Shown here piece after piece: positions 21,841 through 32,085 of a stretch of DNA of 64,000 bases. Source of the DNA: Chondrus crispus. Taxonomy: Eukaryota > Rhodophyta > Florideophyceae > Gigartinales > Gigartinaceae. Within the stretch, counting starts at the first letter, position 1, and each line of letters begins with the position of its first letter. The translations under genes and the position numbers were made by a program. The stretch lies in contig NW_005179182.1 in the NCBI RefSeq assembly GCF_000350225.1, positions 59,647-123,646 of the forward strand, written 5' to 3'. A model generated the notes under the pieces. That model saw only the letters and a list, made by a program, of their open reading frames with translations. It searched no databases and had not been told where the DNA came from.

Positions 21841-21995
21841 CCACTTCTTAATCTGACTGCTCCTGTTTGCTCACGTCTGCGCCCTCCACCCATGCGACAC
21901 CAGCAGCTCCGCCGCCACCTCTGCACCCCCCGTCTCCCCTCCCATCCCTGTTCTTGCCAGCACCGCATCTCGGATCCTCGCCGTTCACAGCTGCG

Positions 21996-22937
21996 CTACC
22001 TTATCCCTGCCAACACCAATTCCCATGTGGCGTTCACTGGGCGCGAGCTTTGAAGCAACGGGGGGCCGTCGTTGGAAGGGCGAAGGACGATGAGCTCCTC
22101 TGCCAGCCCGCGCAAGCGCGCGTACCATGCTTGCGCTGGCCAGTGTGGGGCTATCAGCACCCCCTTTCCGCCCTCGGCCTGAATCTTCCTCACCACGAGC
22201 GGAAGGAAATCGAATGGCGGATTCCAAAGACGTGAAAGCCCATCTCCCCAATACTCCCCCATATGCGTCAGAGCATACTTCTTCCTGGCCACCAGCGTAT
22301 CCGCAACCGGGCGATCTTTGAAGACGACCTCGTCCAAGCGGTATTCGTGCTGTATTGACCGCAACAAACGGTCCGTAGGTCGTGCGTCTCCCGGGTCCCA
22401 CGTTCGGGAAAGGGCGTCTGCGTAGCGAATCACGGCCGAGGGCAACCAGCGCGCCTCTATTGTCACCCATAGCACCACCAGCATCTTCTGCAGCCGACAA
22501 AGCTCGGCCATCATCGGCTTTGAACCCGAGACCATGACATTCAGCACTTAGACGACTGCTTGGTTGTCCTCGTGTAGCAGCAGCCGCCTCACGCTCGGCT
22601 GGGAGACGTAGTCGGCGAGGTGCCTCTGCAATAGAAGCCTCACTGCCCTTAACTCCCTCAGCGTTATACTTGTCGTCCCATCCTCGGCCGTCCAGAAACC
22701 GCGACCCTCCCACAAACCCGGTGACCCAGTCTCCTCGTCGTCGCCTAGGGTCCCCCCATATCCCACGTCCGCGGCATCGCTGTGCATCGTTGCATGCGGG
22801 TCCAGCCTGTGGAGGTCCCTGCCTTCTCCACGCGTCAATGAACGCCAATGTCGCAGGTCGCGCAGCAACTGCCGACAGAAGCGAACGCGACCCCGGCAAC
22901 GTCTCTTCCTCTTCTCCCCGACCAGAGCGCCTTCCAT
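21996..22937 (-). pseudogene. RNase H and linker domain, one in-frame stop (DIRS-like element)
   Basis: RNase H that would degrade the RNA strand during reverse transcription. Visible blocks are MHSDAADVGYGGTL (first Asp), ITLRELRAVRLLL (Glu) and LHEDNQAVV (second Asp). The next codon is TAA at 22548-22550, after which the same frame goes on with VLNVMV and YADALSR. It then reaches the DIRS linker (WNPPFDFLPLVVRKIQAEGG, followed by APHWPAQAWY). One nonsense change thus breaks it. RT motifs are absent upstream. Confidence 0.85.
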
Positions 22938-22957
22938 GGTGTCCGAAACCCTTTCAA

Positions 22958-22993
22958 GGGCTCCGCCCCTGGCCCCCTGCTGGGGCGGAGCCC
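22958..22993. repeat. GC hairpin, 12-bp arms
   Basis: GGGCTCCGCCCC and its exact complement around a 12-nt loop. The first of a pair of hairpins at the gag/RNase H junction of the DIRS-like element. Confidence 0.9.
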
Positions 22994-23042
22994 CCAGACC
23001 TCCGGCTCCGAGCCGCGTTCGCGCGCAGTGCTACCCCTCTCC

Positions 23043-23070
23043 AAAGTGGGAGTCCCCCGACTCCCACTTT
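23043..23070. repeat. Perfect hairpin, 12-bp arms, 4-nt loop
   Basis: AAAGTGGGAGTC, CCCC, then the exact reverse complement. It lies 50 bp from the preceding hairpin. Confidence 0.92.
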
Positions 23071-23096
23071 GTCCTTTCCGCCAAAAGGCGGGCCCG

Positions 23097-23771
23097 TCAC
23101 TCTTCCGTGGCAGCCCCTGGGGAGCTGCCATTCTTGCTTGAGGCACGTTGGAGCCTGGCCTTAGCCAACATTTTTGCGGCCGTTTCCGTCTTGGACGTGA
23201 GTGCACCTTGGGCCGATCGGTAGGACTCTGAGAATACAGCGTCATGCCCATTCTCGACAAGGAAGGACATCTGTCTGGCGGTCTCAACTCCTTGCTCCGT
23301 AATGTCCCGAAAGTATTGCGCCCGCATAGATAAAACTTCCAGCGCCGCCTTTATAGCATCCTAGGCGAGCACGAGTCTTCTTGTCATATCTTCGATAGTC
23401 CCACCATGCGTCTTCGCGACGTCGAGGGCTGTAAACCCCAACTCCGTCCAGACGCCAGCAGCATTCAAATACTCCCACTCCTTGGCCGATCGCCGGTCCC
23501 GGGAGCGGAGCTCGTTGAGGAAGCCATCTTGAGGGGGCTTGAAGTAGCCCATATGCGTTATGGGTACATGTGGGCCCCGATCGAAGATGCCACCCTCACC
23601 AACCAGTCGGGCGGAATTCAGTTCAGTGACAGCAGTCGCGTAGTCGTGGCGCTCGGGCTTTGCGATCGCCCAGGCTGCACGCGCCACTGCTCCAGCGTCG
23701 TTCGCAGCGGTTGGCGCGCGTGTGCCAACCGGCGCGGCGGCCGCCGTGCCGTCTATGTCTTTGTCAGTCAT
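23097..23771 (-). pseudogene. Gag-like ORF of DIRS-like element, one in-frame stop
   Basis: A single frame runs from the ATG at 23771 (MTDKDIDGTAAAAP) to 23097 with one TAG at 23361-23363. The encoded protein is Ala-rich at its N-terminus, then charged and helical (NELRSRDRRSAKEWEYLNAAG, later ARQMSFLVENGHD). No zinc knuckle is visible. Assignment as gag rests on its place as the first ORF of the element and its helical character, not on a recognised domain. Confidence 0.6.
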
Positions 23772-23844
23772 GCTGCCCGGAGTCTTCTTAGTGGACTCTA
23801 CTAGAACCTGTCACCGCCTCGCGTCGAGGGGAATTTCTCTTTCA

Positions 23845-24000
23845 CAAAAGAGAAATAGACATAGCCGAGAAGTCACGAGACTCTCACCCGGCCGTCGGCG
23901 ATGTGTAGGACAGTGCACGCTCGGTCGAATGCCAGGTGTCGGCATGTCACTCGCTACTCCCTGGACAGCTTCACCCGCATACACAAGTGTATACAGACGC
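23845..24000 (-). repeat. Terminal direct repeat of DIRS-like element (upstream copy)
   Basis: 156-bp partner of 20778-20933, lying 5' of the gag-like frame on the minus strand. Confidence 0.9.
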
Positions 24001-25489
24001 ATACAATAAATCATTGTATATTCACAACAATAAATCATTGTTTGAAAATGCAGCTGCTTGAGCATCAAGAGCTTGCAGCATAACAGTGAGCTGCATATCT
24101 GTACTCCGTGGCATTTCGGATAACGACCAGAATTATAATGAAGACTTCATCTGCTCCGCATTCATTGAACGCTTTGAAAGTGTCCGTTCTGCAGTGAAAG
24201 AGACCGTAAAATATCGCAAACTATCAACTTCGAGGGAAAAGGCAGTATTAAGTTTTCAGAAATCTCTTCATGGTTGCGATACATAAGGTTCACAAACGGA
24301 TCAATTTTGAGAAGTGCACTGGCAAAATGCGTTTGTTTTGATAGACGATATTAAATCATGGCAACCATTCACCCCTTTAGGAACAGCCGCCACTGTATAT
24401 CTTAATCTCGCTTCGGGACATGTTTGAAGCGAAGATACGTCAATTCCAGTTGCGCTTAGCGAACATTGTCTATCGATAAGTATCGCAAACTATACATCTA
24501 GTCTGTTTTGATCACTTTCAAGGCCAGGTGATACTAAATCTTCAAAATGACAAAAATCCCAATATGGGCCGGTTGCAGGAGGAAAGAGGCCCATTTTCTT
24601 TTTACATAATTATGCATGAGGTCCTTTCTCTTCTCTTTTGATACGCAGAACATCCACGATATTCCCAAACACTGTTCGATATTCGAAATAGTGTTACGAA
24701 GATTGCGCAACACCTTGAAAAACACATTCGAAAGCCAAAGTATTTCGCCTGACTGGGCTTGGTGTCCACCAACTTGGCAGCATAATGGTCGTGAGGCGAT
24801 GGCAAGCTGATATTAAAAGTGAAACCACCAGTCAACCGCAAAAATGCTGCTAACTTACAAGGAGAATCTTCCTGGACAAAGGCAAGAAGAAACGATTATG
24901 TTCTGGTCTCGGGGCAAGTACGTGGCAAATATGAAAGGATGAGCGGACGGCACGCGAAGCTCAGTCTCCAACACATTGCAAGGGGTCGCAATTTGTCCCT
25001 ACGGGACATCCGTGTGAAAAATTGAGGGCGGTCCAATGCCATTAGCAAAACCGTATCGCTTTGCTCAGTTGCTTTTCATACTGTTTTTGTGCCCCGCAAA
25101 TACATTTGTGCTAGGAAGCACAAATGCTCTCGAAGTAATTCCTCCGCATATTTCCAAGCATTGAACATGATTAGGGTCTGTAAATAGGCCCCGTTTTCTG
25201 ACAGTTACTTAGTTCAAATTGCGTCGCGTCTAGGTGTCGTGAATAGCGACACACAAAAATGCTCAACCCCTTGCACTGAAAGGTGTAAAGCAGACGGACA
25301 AAATAGGTACAACCCCTGACGTGACCCAGGGGCTTCCGCGTGGCGAGGTGCCGGATACGATAGCTTGTCCCCGACAGCATATTAACACTCAAGGCCAGAA
25401 CCGGAATAGGGCCGTAATCCCAGTATCGAAAGTTGAGGGAATTCTCCCACATCGCGACCTGCGATATGGATGGTGTAAACTGTTTGGAG
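24001..25489. other. AT-leaning spacer
   Basis: No supported gene in 1.5 kb. Two copies of ACAATAAATCATTGT, each nearly palindromic, lie at about 24004-24046, directly outside the DIRS direct repeat. The rest shows nothing recognised. Confidence 0.5.
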
Positions 25490-25495
25490 TATATA
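25490..25495 (+). promoter_or_regulatory. TATA box TATATA
   Basis: TATATA about 97 bp before the ATG at 25592. Confidence 0.5.
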
Positions 25496-25591
25496 GTTCA
25501 CGCCAAACTTCAACTCCTAAACTCATAGATTTATCAACCTACTCTCCTGCAAAACCCACTCTTCAAATCGCCTCACAACCAAACCCCAACA

Positions 25592-26434
25592 ATGAAGTTC
25601 GTTTCCGTCCTTGCTCTATGTGCCGTCTCACCCGTCGCCCTAGGCGGCGTCTACCTCGCAGGCGGAAGTTCAGCCGGCATGTACGCCGGCAAACATCACA
25701 AGGCAGCACCTGCACCTGCTCCTACTCCTGCTCCTGCACCTGCACCCTCAGCTCCGGCGTCTGCCTACACGGCACCCACTCCCGCACCGGCGTACAAAGA
25801 ATCCACACCTACACCCAATTACGTAACCCCTACGCCCGCGCCCGCCTACAAAGCTCCCACGCCTGAAGCTACCCCCTATACTGCCAGCAAACCTGCCCCG
25901 GCCTCATACACAGAGGCAACACCAGCCCCACACAACGGGGCCGACACTGGGTATGGCAGCAAGACCGGGTACGAAATGCCCGAAGAGCCCAAATGCTGGA
26001 TAGAAACCAAAAAGTGCTGCTTCGAAGAAAAGGCGGACGGGTACGAATGCAAGGACGACTACACAAGCAAGCAAGCGCGGTGCTACCCGAAGATTAAGTA
26101 TGAAAGGATGTGCGACAAAACTGAAGCGGACGACAAGCCCGACAAGCCGGAGGAATATGTCAAGTATGAGGAGGGAGAGACGGTCAAATATGACGAAAAC
26201 TATGGCACGCACACGCCGGGGTATCCCACGGGAGGCATGAGCGAGACATATGACACGAAGGAGCTGCCGGAGAAGCCGTACGGAGTAGACGCCGATCCGG
26301 TACCGTATGTGGCGCCTACACCGCAACCGGCGACATATGAGGCGCCGGAAGCCCCCGTGACATCGGGGGGTGGATACTCCGCGGATGGGAATGGGTATGA
26401 GGCAGAGACCAAGCCCGCCTCGGGTGGATATTAG
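25592..26434 (+). CDS. Secreted Pro-rich protein with six-Cys domain (paralog 1)
   Basis: 280-aa protein from ATG 25592. Residues 1-18 are a signal peptide (FVSVLALCAVSPVALGG). Residues 38-105 are a low-complexity PAPAPTP/APAYK repeat, typical of extended extracellular or wall proteins. A compact Cys domain follows with spacing C-x6-C-C-x9-C-x10-C-x9-C. Next comes an acidic Tyr-rich part (YDENYGTHTPGYP, then YDTKELPEKPYGV) and a Gly/Pro tail. The same Cys spacing and Tyr/Gly blocks occur in the next gene. This looks like an extracellular matrix protein of a lineage-specific family. No enzymatic motif is seen. Confidence 0.9.
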   Translation: MKFVSVLALCAVSPVALGGVYLAGGSSAGMYAGKHHKAAPAPAPTPAPAPAPSAPASAYTAPTPAPAYKESTPTPNYVTPTPAPAYKAPTPEATPYTASKPAPASYTEATPAPHNGADTGYGSKTGYEMPEEPKCWIETKKCCFEEKADGYECKDDYTSKQARCYPKIKYERMCDKTEADDKPDKPEEYVKYEEGETVKYDENYGTHTPGYPTGGMSETYDTKELPEKPYGVDADPVPYVAPTPQPATYEAPEAPVTSGGGYSADGNGYEAETKPASGGY

Positions 26435-27382
26435 AAGCCGAACACTCATGCACAACCGCAGTAGAATGAATGCGGGTAGAAACATGGTTCTGCAACATAA
26501 CTTAATTACTTCGATACCTGCTCATGTAAAGTAAGTCCGCATCACAGCGCACCGTCTCCAGACCAGGAAATGATGTCGAGCTTCCCTCGCCCCCACACTG
26601 AAGGCGACGGTCTCTCGGCTGCGTCAGAAACGGCGCCCCACCACGCGTCCCGACGACGAAGCACCGGTGGCGGCGTCGCGATGAGCTGGTCCTCGGATAT
26701 AAATTAGGAGTTAGGCGCGCGCCCCCACGGCCCCAAAGCCGGGGGCAGAAAGTCTCCCCGTCGGCTCGGCTCGCCATTAGCCCGCGGCGGTGGTCCATGG
26801 GGCCGAAGCAGCGGAGTGGGGAGCTTCGCCGAACTGCCGACGTGTCGCGCACCGACTGGCCGCCCACCGTCTACATCGCGACCACAGGTACGCAAATCCG
26901 GATGCCAGTGGGGATGTTGCGAGCGAGTCAGCGGCCATACTGCCAAACGCGTTGCTACTTTCTGCATCCGATCGCTTGCTCCCGCTACCCTCCGTCCGCC
27001 TCGCACCGCGTCGCGCCGCACCCTCGCCGGGCCGTCCTTGGCCATCGTCTCCGGCCACGCGATGAAAGACGCCGCTTTCCTGCATTCGAACTTGAACCCA
27101 AACTTGAACTCAAACTTGAAACAGCGGCGAGGGAAGAAACGCCTTCTGCCCGTCCGCAAATCCTCCTCAACCGACCTGCCTCGTCCTCCCGCTGCATCCT
27201 ACGCACCAGGTTGTCGCGCCCGCACTACAAAAACGCCTTCTTCCTCTGGAAGAGCTGCGCGATGATGCTTGCGTGCTGAACAAATCCACTACGGACACGC
27301 CTTGCATTCCAAGTTTGTCTTGCCAGTTTGCACCGATTCCGTCGCACGACGACGCATACAATCCGTGACACCACCCTCCGCG
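26435..27382. other. Spacer between the tandem paralogs
   Basis: GC-rich, with overlapping ORFs on both strands that show no recognised domain. A 12-bp direct repeat of the type CAAACTTGAACT occurs three times at 27087-27122. No clear TATA box for the next gene was found. Confidence 0.45.
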
Positions 27383-28312
27383 ATGCTTGCAACCGTCCTC
27401 GGCGCGCTACTCACTGCCCTCTGCCTCCACCCGCTAGTGCTTGCGCTGTCGTTCTCGTCGACCGGGTTGGGTGTGGGCGGGTCGCTGGGGCTGTCGACAT
27501 TCGGCTTGTCGTCGAGCGATGGGGACATCACGGCGGGTAGTGCGGGCGCTTCGGGCGGTCCGCACAACGGAATCAACACGCACTTGTCGCCGCCCGCGAC
27601 GCAGAGTGATGCGGACGAGGAGGTGATGGCTTCCCCCGGGATGGGAGTGGTATCGTGGCTGCAGCTGCCGACGGTCGGGCGGTACGAAGCGCTGGAGAGG
27701 GAGACGGTGCTGGTGAAGAGGAAAGTAAAGAAGCGCGTGGAGGCGGGGGGGACGCAGAAGGGGAAGACATGCTGGGTGGTGAGCAAGACGTGCTGCTATG
27801 AGGAGGTGCACGTGGGGTATGAGTGCAAGGACTTTTACGAGTACAAGTACGCGAGATGCCATCCCGTGATCGAATACGCCGAGAAGTGCAGCGAGGTGCG
27901 CGAAGACCCTGCAGAGCACCCGAAGCCAGTGGGGAGGACGAAGGTGGAGGAGACGGTGATTAAGAACTATGACGCCAACTACGGGCCGCACGTGGATGGG
28001 TATCCGCAGGGGGGGGAGAGTGAGTACTACGAGACCGCTGTGATCCCGCATAAGCCGCACGGCGTGCGTGGGGAGCCGCATCCCCCACCGCAACGGTATG
28101 AACACGCGGGGACTGCGGGGGCCAACGGGGACCAGTATGAGGGCGCGACGGCGGCGAAGGATGGGGCGTATGATCGGCAGGCGCCGCAGGGAGAGACGGC
28201 GACGAGCGAGGACGGAGAGAAGCCTTACGCGGCTCCCCCGCAACCCACAGAGCCCGCTCCCCCGAGCGGGGCGGTGGTGGTAGGGAGCGAGTCGAAGTCG
28301 TACCGTAGATGA
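27383..28312 (+). CDS. Secreted six-Cys protein (paralog 2)
   Basis: 309-aa protein. The ATG at 27383 (MLATVLGALLTALC) is chosen because it opens a good signal peptide. The longer open frame begins with a non-ATG codon. After a Gly/Ser-rich segment and a basic patch (VKRKVKKRVEAGG) comes the Cys domain, with exactly the spacing of paralog 1 (C-x6-C-C-x9-C-x10-C-x9-C) and shared residues GYECKD and ARC.P. The blocks YDANYGPHVDGYP and HKPHGV also match paralog 1. The tail is Pro/Glu-rich. The N-terminal Pro repeat of paralog 1 is absent. GC content is much higher than in paralog 1. Confidence 0.88.
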   Translation: MLATVLGALLTALCLHPLVLALSFSSTGLGVGGSLGLSTFGLSSSDGDITAGSAGASGGPHNGINTHLSPPATQSDADEEVMASPGMGVVSWLQLPTVGRYEALERETVLVKRKVKKRVEAGGTQKGKTCWVVSKTCCYEEVHVGYECKDFYEYKYARCHPVIEYAEKCSEVREDPAEHPKPVGRTKVEETVIKNYDANYGPHVDGYPQGGESEYYETAVIPHKPHGVRGEPHPPPQRYEHAGTAGANGDQYEGATAAKDGAYDRQAPQGETATSEDGEKPYAAPPQPTEPAPPSGAVVVGSESKSYRR

Positions 28313-28331
28313 ACAGCGTGTTAAATTGATA

Positions 28332-28337
28332 AATAAA
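28332..28337 (+). terminator. Poly(A) signal AATAAA
   Basis: AATAAA 20 bp after the stop codon of paralog 2. Confidence 0.55.
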
Positions 28338-28536
28338 ATATCGGTGCAGGTGCCAGTACACCTGTACTTTTGCGTGTAATACGTGTACGGCGAAGCATGT
28401 CATGCACCCGCGGACGGGACGTCGGGCAGGAGGCCATGCTTCAAATTTCGCGCCAAGTGCTTCACTCCACTTCTTTCCGCCTTGCCGCGAAGGGCAACCC
28501 TACGAACTCCTTCTTCGCAGAGAGGCGGCGGCGGCC

Positions 28537-30630
28537 ATGATGGCCACATTGAAAGCCTCCGTCTTCAACACTCCATCGCCCAAACGCACCGCCACCACGG
28601 CTGACAGAATCACACTGCGCGTTACCCCGCCGCGGGCAGAGCCCATGGCCAACCGCATGCGCGACCCCATGTCCGAACTCAAGGGCCGCATGATCTCGAA
28701 GAAGCGCTGCAATGCCATTATGGAGCGCAACTACAGGACTTTTAAAGAGAAGCAGAAAGAAACCTTCAGCGCGTTGTCGGCGCTCGAGAGGTTTGGCGCG
28801 TATGCCGACGACATGCAAGAATCCAATGCGGACAAGGCCGCCCGCAGGAGACAGAAGGGCAAAGTCTGCGACTTGATCGACGAAATCGATCGCGCCTTGC
28901 CGTCGCCGCGAAAAGGTCGGAAGAAGCGCCACATGGAGAGGACCGACCCCGTGGAGCCCGTTAAGAGGCCCAGGGAGAAGGAGAATTTGTCTGCCAGGAG
29001 TGTCCAGACGCCTGTGTCACCTGATCGGAGAAAGGCGGCCAGGCCGAAAAGGAGACCCGCCCAGGAGGGGCGGAAGACAAGGCAACAAGGCCGCGTCGTC
29101 ATGCGTTCGGTTTCCGCCTCGCATCCCCAATTCCTGCCGAAGAGTCGCGACTCACCTGAGCGCTCCGTTAAGCCCGACGCGGACGGCGTCGAAGAGAAGC
29201 TCGATGTCAAGGCCAGCAGCCCGGAAGAGTGCGCAACCCTCGTTGCGCCTGCTTCCAATGTTGAAGCGCGCTTTGCTGCGGAAGAGACGTCGTCCACTGA
29301 CGGATCTGGCGACCACAATTCGGACAGCGCCAAAATAATGTCAGAAGCCGAGACAAGCGATGATGGCAAACCCAATCCTGACGTGCCGCTTGTGTCTAGT
29401 CCAAACACGCGCTTGAATTCCCCAGTCACTCGGTTACCGACTCCCTCATGCAAAAGCAATACGAAAGGAGGACAATCGAAAGCGGAGGAGGACAGCAGTT
29501 CCCGTAAGGATATCCAAGGGACCAAGAAACGTGTTTGCGCCCAACCTTCCCTCCCTGTGTCACAGATTGGCGGGTCTCCCCCTCGGCCTAGCAAAAGAAA
29601 ACCAACGACCAGAGAGTCTGAGCCGGACATTGCAAAAAGTCGCAAGACCCATGAGACAGAAGGGAAGGGGAAATCACCAAATGAAACGCCCCGTCGTATG
29701 AGCAACCGACTTCGTAATGGACGGCGAGAGAAACACCCAGATATTCGATTGCGCGCGCTGTCTGAGAAGGAAAAGGATAAGTACGAGTCTATCACTACCG
29801 GAGCGAAAAAACGTGTCATCGTTGATATCAAAGAGGCCAACATCGAACTATGCGGTCGAGATTTCAGTCGCCTTCGGGCCTCGCGCTGGTTGAGTGATGA
29901 GCTCATGAACTCTTTTATCGCCCTGGTCAATTCCAGAAACATGGCTTACGTTGCTAAATTAGAATGCCCTGAAGTGACACCAGAACTTCTTTTGCTGACC
30001 ACCAAGATGTCCAAAGCTGGACTTGCTGATGAACGGACCCCATCAACTTCGGAGGGTTCCAGTGAAAAGGTTACTGTTGATGAAGAGAAAGGAAAGGTCA
30101 TCCATGTTTTCAATCGCCCGCGCCCTCGTACACACATCTTCAATACATTCTTCTTCACGCGCTTGACACATGGTGACAGATACGACTATGATGGGGTGAA
30201 AAGGTGGCTACAACGGGCCGATCAGCATGTTTCCGAGCTAGACTTGATCATGTTTCCAATTAACGTCAATAACTTGCACTGGGTCCTGACTGCGATCGAC
30301 CTTCGGGGAAGAAAGCTTCTATATTTTGACTCTATCGGTGGTGATGATGTCCTTGATACAATGGGCATTCTGCGTCGCTGGCTAGCAGACGAGGTCCTGG
30401 ATAAGTGCGGGGAGGAGAGGTTGCAAGAGATGAACATTGATTCATGGGATGTGGAAGTCGATCCGTCGTATATGCCTCGTCAAAATGATTATGGGTCTTG
30501 CGGTGTATTTATTCTCTACACGGCTGAGTTCTTGGAACGTGGTGTTTGCCCCAGTTTTGAGCAGGGTGATATGGCAGTGCTTCGGCAGAGAACTGCACTC
30601 TTCCTTAGTGAAGGAACCCTGCCTAATTGA
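28537..30630 (+). CDS. Ulp1/SENP-type SUMO-specific cysteine protease (C48)
   Basis: 697-aa protein from the ATG pair at 28537/28540, which has the better context. An in-frame ATG at 28402 would add 45 residues. About 430 residues at the N-terminus are charged, disordered and rich in basic clusters, as in nuclear SENPs. The C-terminal 220 residues form the protease: SRWLSDELMNSFIALVN, then a catalytic triad with His581 in NNLHWVL, Asp598 in YFDSIGG and Cys655 in GSCGVF, and oxyanion Gln649 in PRQNDYG. It would process SUMO precursors and remove SUMO from nuclear proteins. All active-site residues are present. Transposons sometimes carry such proteases, but no transposon ends were found around this one. 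Confidence 0.93.
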   Translation: MMATLKASVFNTPSPKRTATTADRITLRVTPPRAEPMANRMRDPMSELKGRMISKKRCNAIMERNYRTFKEKQKETFSALSALERFGAYADDMQESNADKAARRRQKGKVCDLIDEIDRALPSPRKGRKKRHMERTDPVEPVKRPREKENLSARSVQTPVSPDRRKAARPKRRPAQEGRKTRQQGRVVMRSVSASHPQFLPKSRDSPERSVKPDADGVEEKLDVKASSPEECATLVAPASNVEARFAAEETSSTDGSGDHNSDSAKIMSEAETSDDGKPNPDVPLVSSPNTRLNSPVTRLPTPSCKSNTKGGQSKAEEDSSSRKDIQGTKKRVCAQPSLPVSQIGGSPPRPSKRKPTTRESEPDIAKSRKTHETEGKGKSPNETPRRMSNRLRNGRREKHPDIRLRALSEKEKDKYESITTGAKKRVIVDIKEANIELCGRDFSRLRASRWLSDELMNSFIALVNSRNMAYVAKLECPEVTPELLLLTTKMSKAGLADERTPSTSEGSSEKVTVDEEKGKVIHVFNRPRPRTHIFNTFFFTRLTHGDRYDYDGVKRWLQRADQHVSELDLIMFPINVNNLHWVLTAIDLRGRKLLYFDSIGGDDVLDTMGILRRWLADEVLDKCGEERLQEMNIDSWDVEVDPSYMPRQNDYGSCGVFILYTAEFLERGVCPSFEQGDMAVLRQRTALFLSEGTLPN

Positions 30631-31690
30631 ATCGAAACAAGACCATGTCTTTCTCGTTTTCTGTAAGATTTGTACGGACGCCAAGATCCGAACTGGCTCT
30701 GGAGAATGCAGACAAATTCGAATTTGACCTCTCCGTTAGGCAACCGATCTTTCTGCGTGGACAGCCAGTTCTGCAGCCTCGAGAGGTTGTGCCCTGCGAT
30801 GAGGCTGCTCGATTGTCGCTATTTCCGCACTGATCCGCCTTCGACGAAAATTTGAATGCAAACTAGACGCAGGAAGAGATTGACCCGTCCCGTCTGTCTA
30901 ACGACATGAAAAGCTTGCCCTCTGCCCTCCATCTTCTGCTAACCTTCATGCAGTGGTTATAACTTGACTTTGTGCTCTATATATGTGCCATGGACGGTCT
31001 CTGTGGAGTAATGCAGCGCTATTACGAGAATACCGTCAGATCAGGCTGACGACATTAGATTACGTAAATATATGTTATTCGAAAGCAAGACGGTTAGCTC
31101 TAAATCGAAGTCAATAGTGGATTAGAGACTTGAAGTCAGGAGAGGTATGCAATGGTTTCCTGACCATTTGCTCAAACTGAGAAAGCTCAGGTGTCCTCAT
31201 TCAACGCAGTTTCAGCTTGTTTCTACCTGCAGCGGCCATCAATAGGAAGACCTTCTGCAACAAGCATAGACGCGCTCACGCATCATGCGATACCCTTACC
31301 CTGAGCATTGCTTTTCCTTTCACTAGCGGCATGGCCGCAAGGAGCTGCCCCCACCTCACGAACGTCGAATGACAAGGGTGAGAATCTGCAAGGTCTATAT
31401 CGTAACGAGTCGCATGTCAGAGGTAGGAGTGGCAAGAGTATCCTTGCACTGCGCATCAAGGGTTTGCCTTTTCTTAGCAGCTCACCGGGAGTCTACAGCA
31501 CGACAAGCTGTAGAGAACATGCGGTTGAGATGTAGAGAGTACTGCTGGTTTACAAAATCTCTTTGGAGTCAGCTCTGTCCGGTTGTACCAACAGGGAGGT
31601 ACGAGGTATCATATGTACAGTACCAACGGTAGAGTATGAGATTGAGCAAAAATTCACATACTGTACAGTGCTGCATGTCTTTACATGCAG
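30631..31690. other. Spacer after the SUMO protease gene
   Basis: Nothing recognised beyond short ORFs. TACAGTAC-type motifs occur near 31613-31665. Confidence 0.5.
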
Positions 31691-31693
31691 TAA

Positions 31694-32082
31694 GAGCAAA
31701 GCAACCAGTGCGCTAATTTATAGCGCACATTTTTAGCCATGCAGCGCTCTAAAGAGTGCGCAACACAACAAGTGCGTCGCCATATGTGACGGCCCGCAAG
31801 GGGCCGAGTATTAGTTTTTCCCAAGTTTTTCGCCAAGACAAGGGGTCTGAAGCACGGCGCATATAGCACTCGAAAGATGATTGGTTATAGTGATTATGAA
31901 ATATCGATGAATTCTGAGTGATCGTGTGCTATATCCATTTCTATCCTGCGCCAGGAAAGAAACGAATATAGAGATAGGTGCTTCCAGATAGCAACCGAAA
32001 AAAGCGATTAGCGCACCAGTTGACATGCCAACAGGGGAAAATCTCTAAAATTTCGAAATTTAGCGCACTGGTTGCCTTGCTC
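31694..32082. mobile_element. PIF/Harbinger-type MITE, 389 bp
   Basis: Non-coding element with 23-bp terminal inverted repeats beginning GAGCAARGCAACCAGTGCGC, one mismatch between ends. It is flanked by a 3-bp duplication TAA at 31691-31693 and 32083-32085. The TAA/TTA target and the GAGCA start match the Harbinger elements at 35.5-44.6 kb, suggesting the same class of transposase moved it. The inside is AT-rich with a further small palindrome (GCGCTAATTTATAGCGC). Confidence 0.85.
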
Positions 32083-32085
32083 TAA

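Larger units (their letters stand above)
20778..24000 (-). mobile_element. Degenerate DIRS-like (tyrosine-recombinase) retrotransposon lacking RT
   Basis: Minus-strand order is gag-like ORF (23771-23097), RNase H with DIRS-type linker (22937-21996), and tyrosine recombinase (21840-20984). A 156-bp direct repeat sits at each end (20778-20933 and 23845-24000). Direct rather than long inverted ends fit the PAT/Ngaro branch of the order better than DIRS1 itself. The reverse transcriptase that should lie between gag and RNase H is missing, and two GC hairpins occupy the junction. All three genes carry stops or frameshifts, so the copy cannot move alone. Confidence 0.8.

Noticed and set aside
21985-22899. 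304-codon minus-strand ORF within the DIRS-like element
   Set aside because: The RNase H and linker motifs are in the neighbouring frame. This frame is Gly/Arg-rich noise.
28402-30630. Ulp1-like gene as cargo of a transposon
   Set aside because: No inverted repeats or duplications were seen around it, and its length and domain order fit a host SENP.
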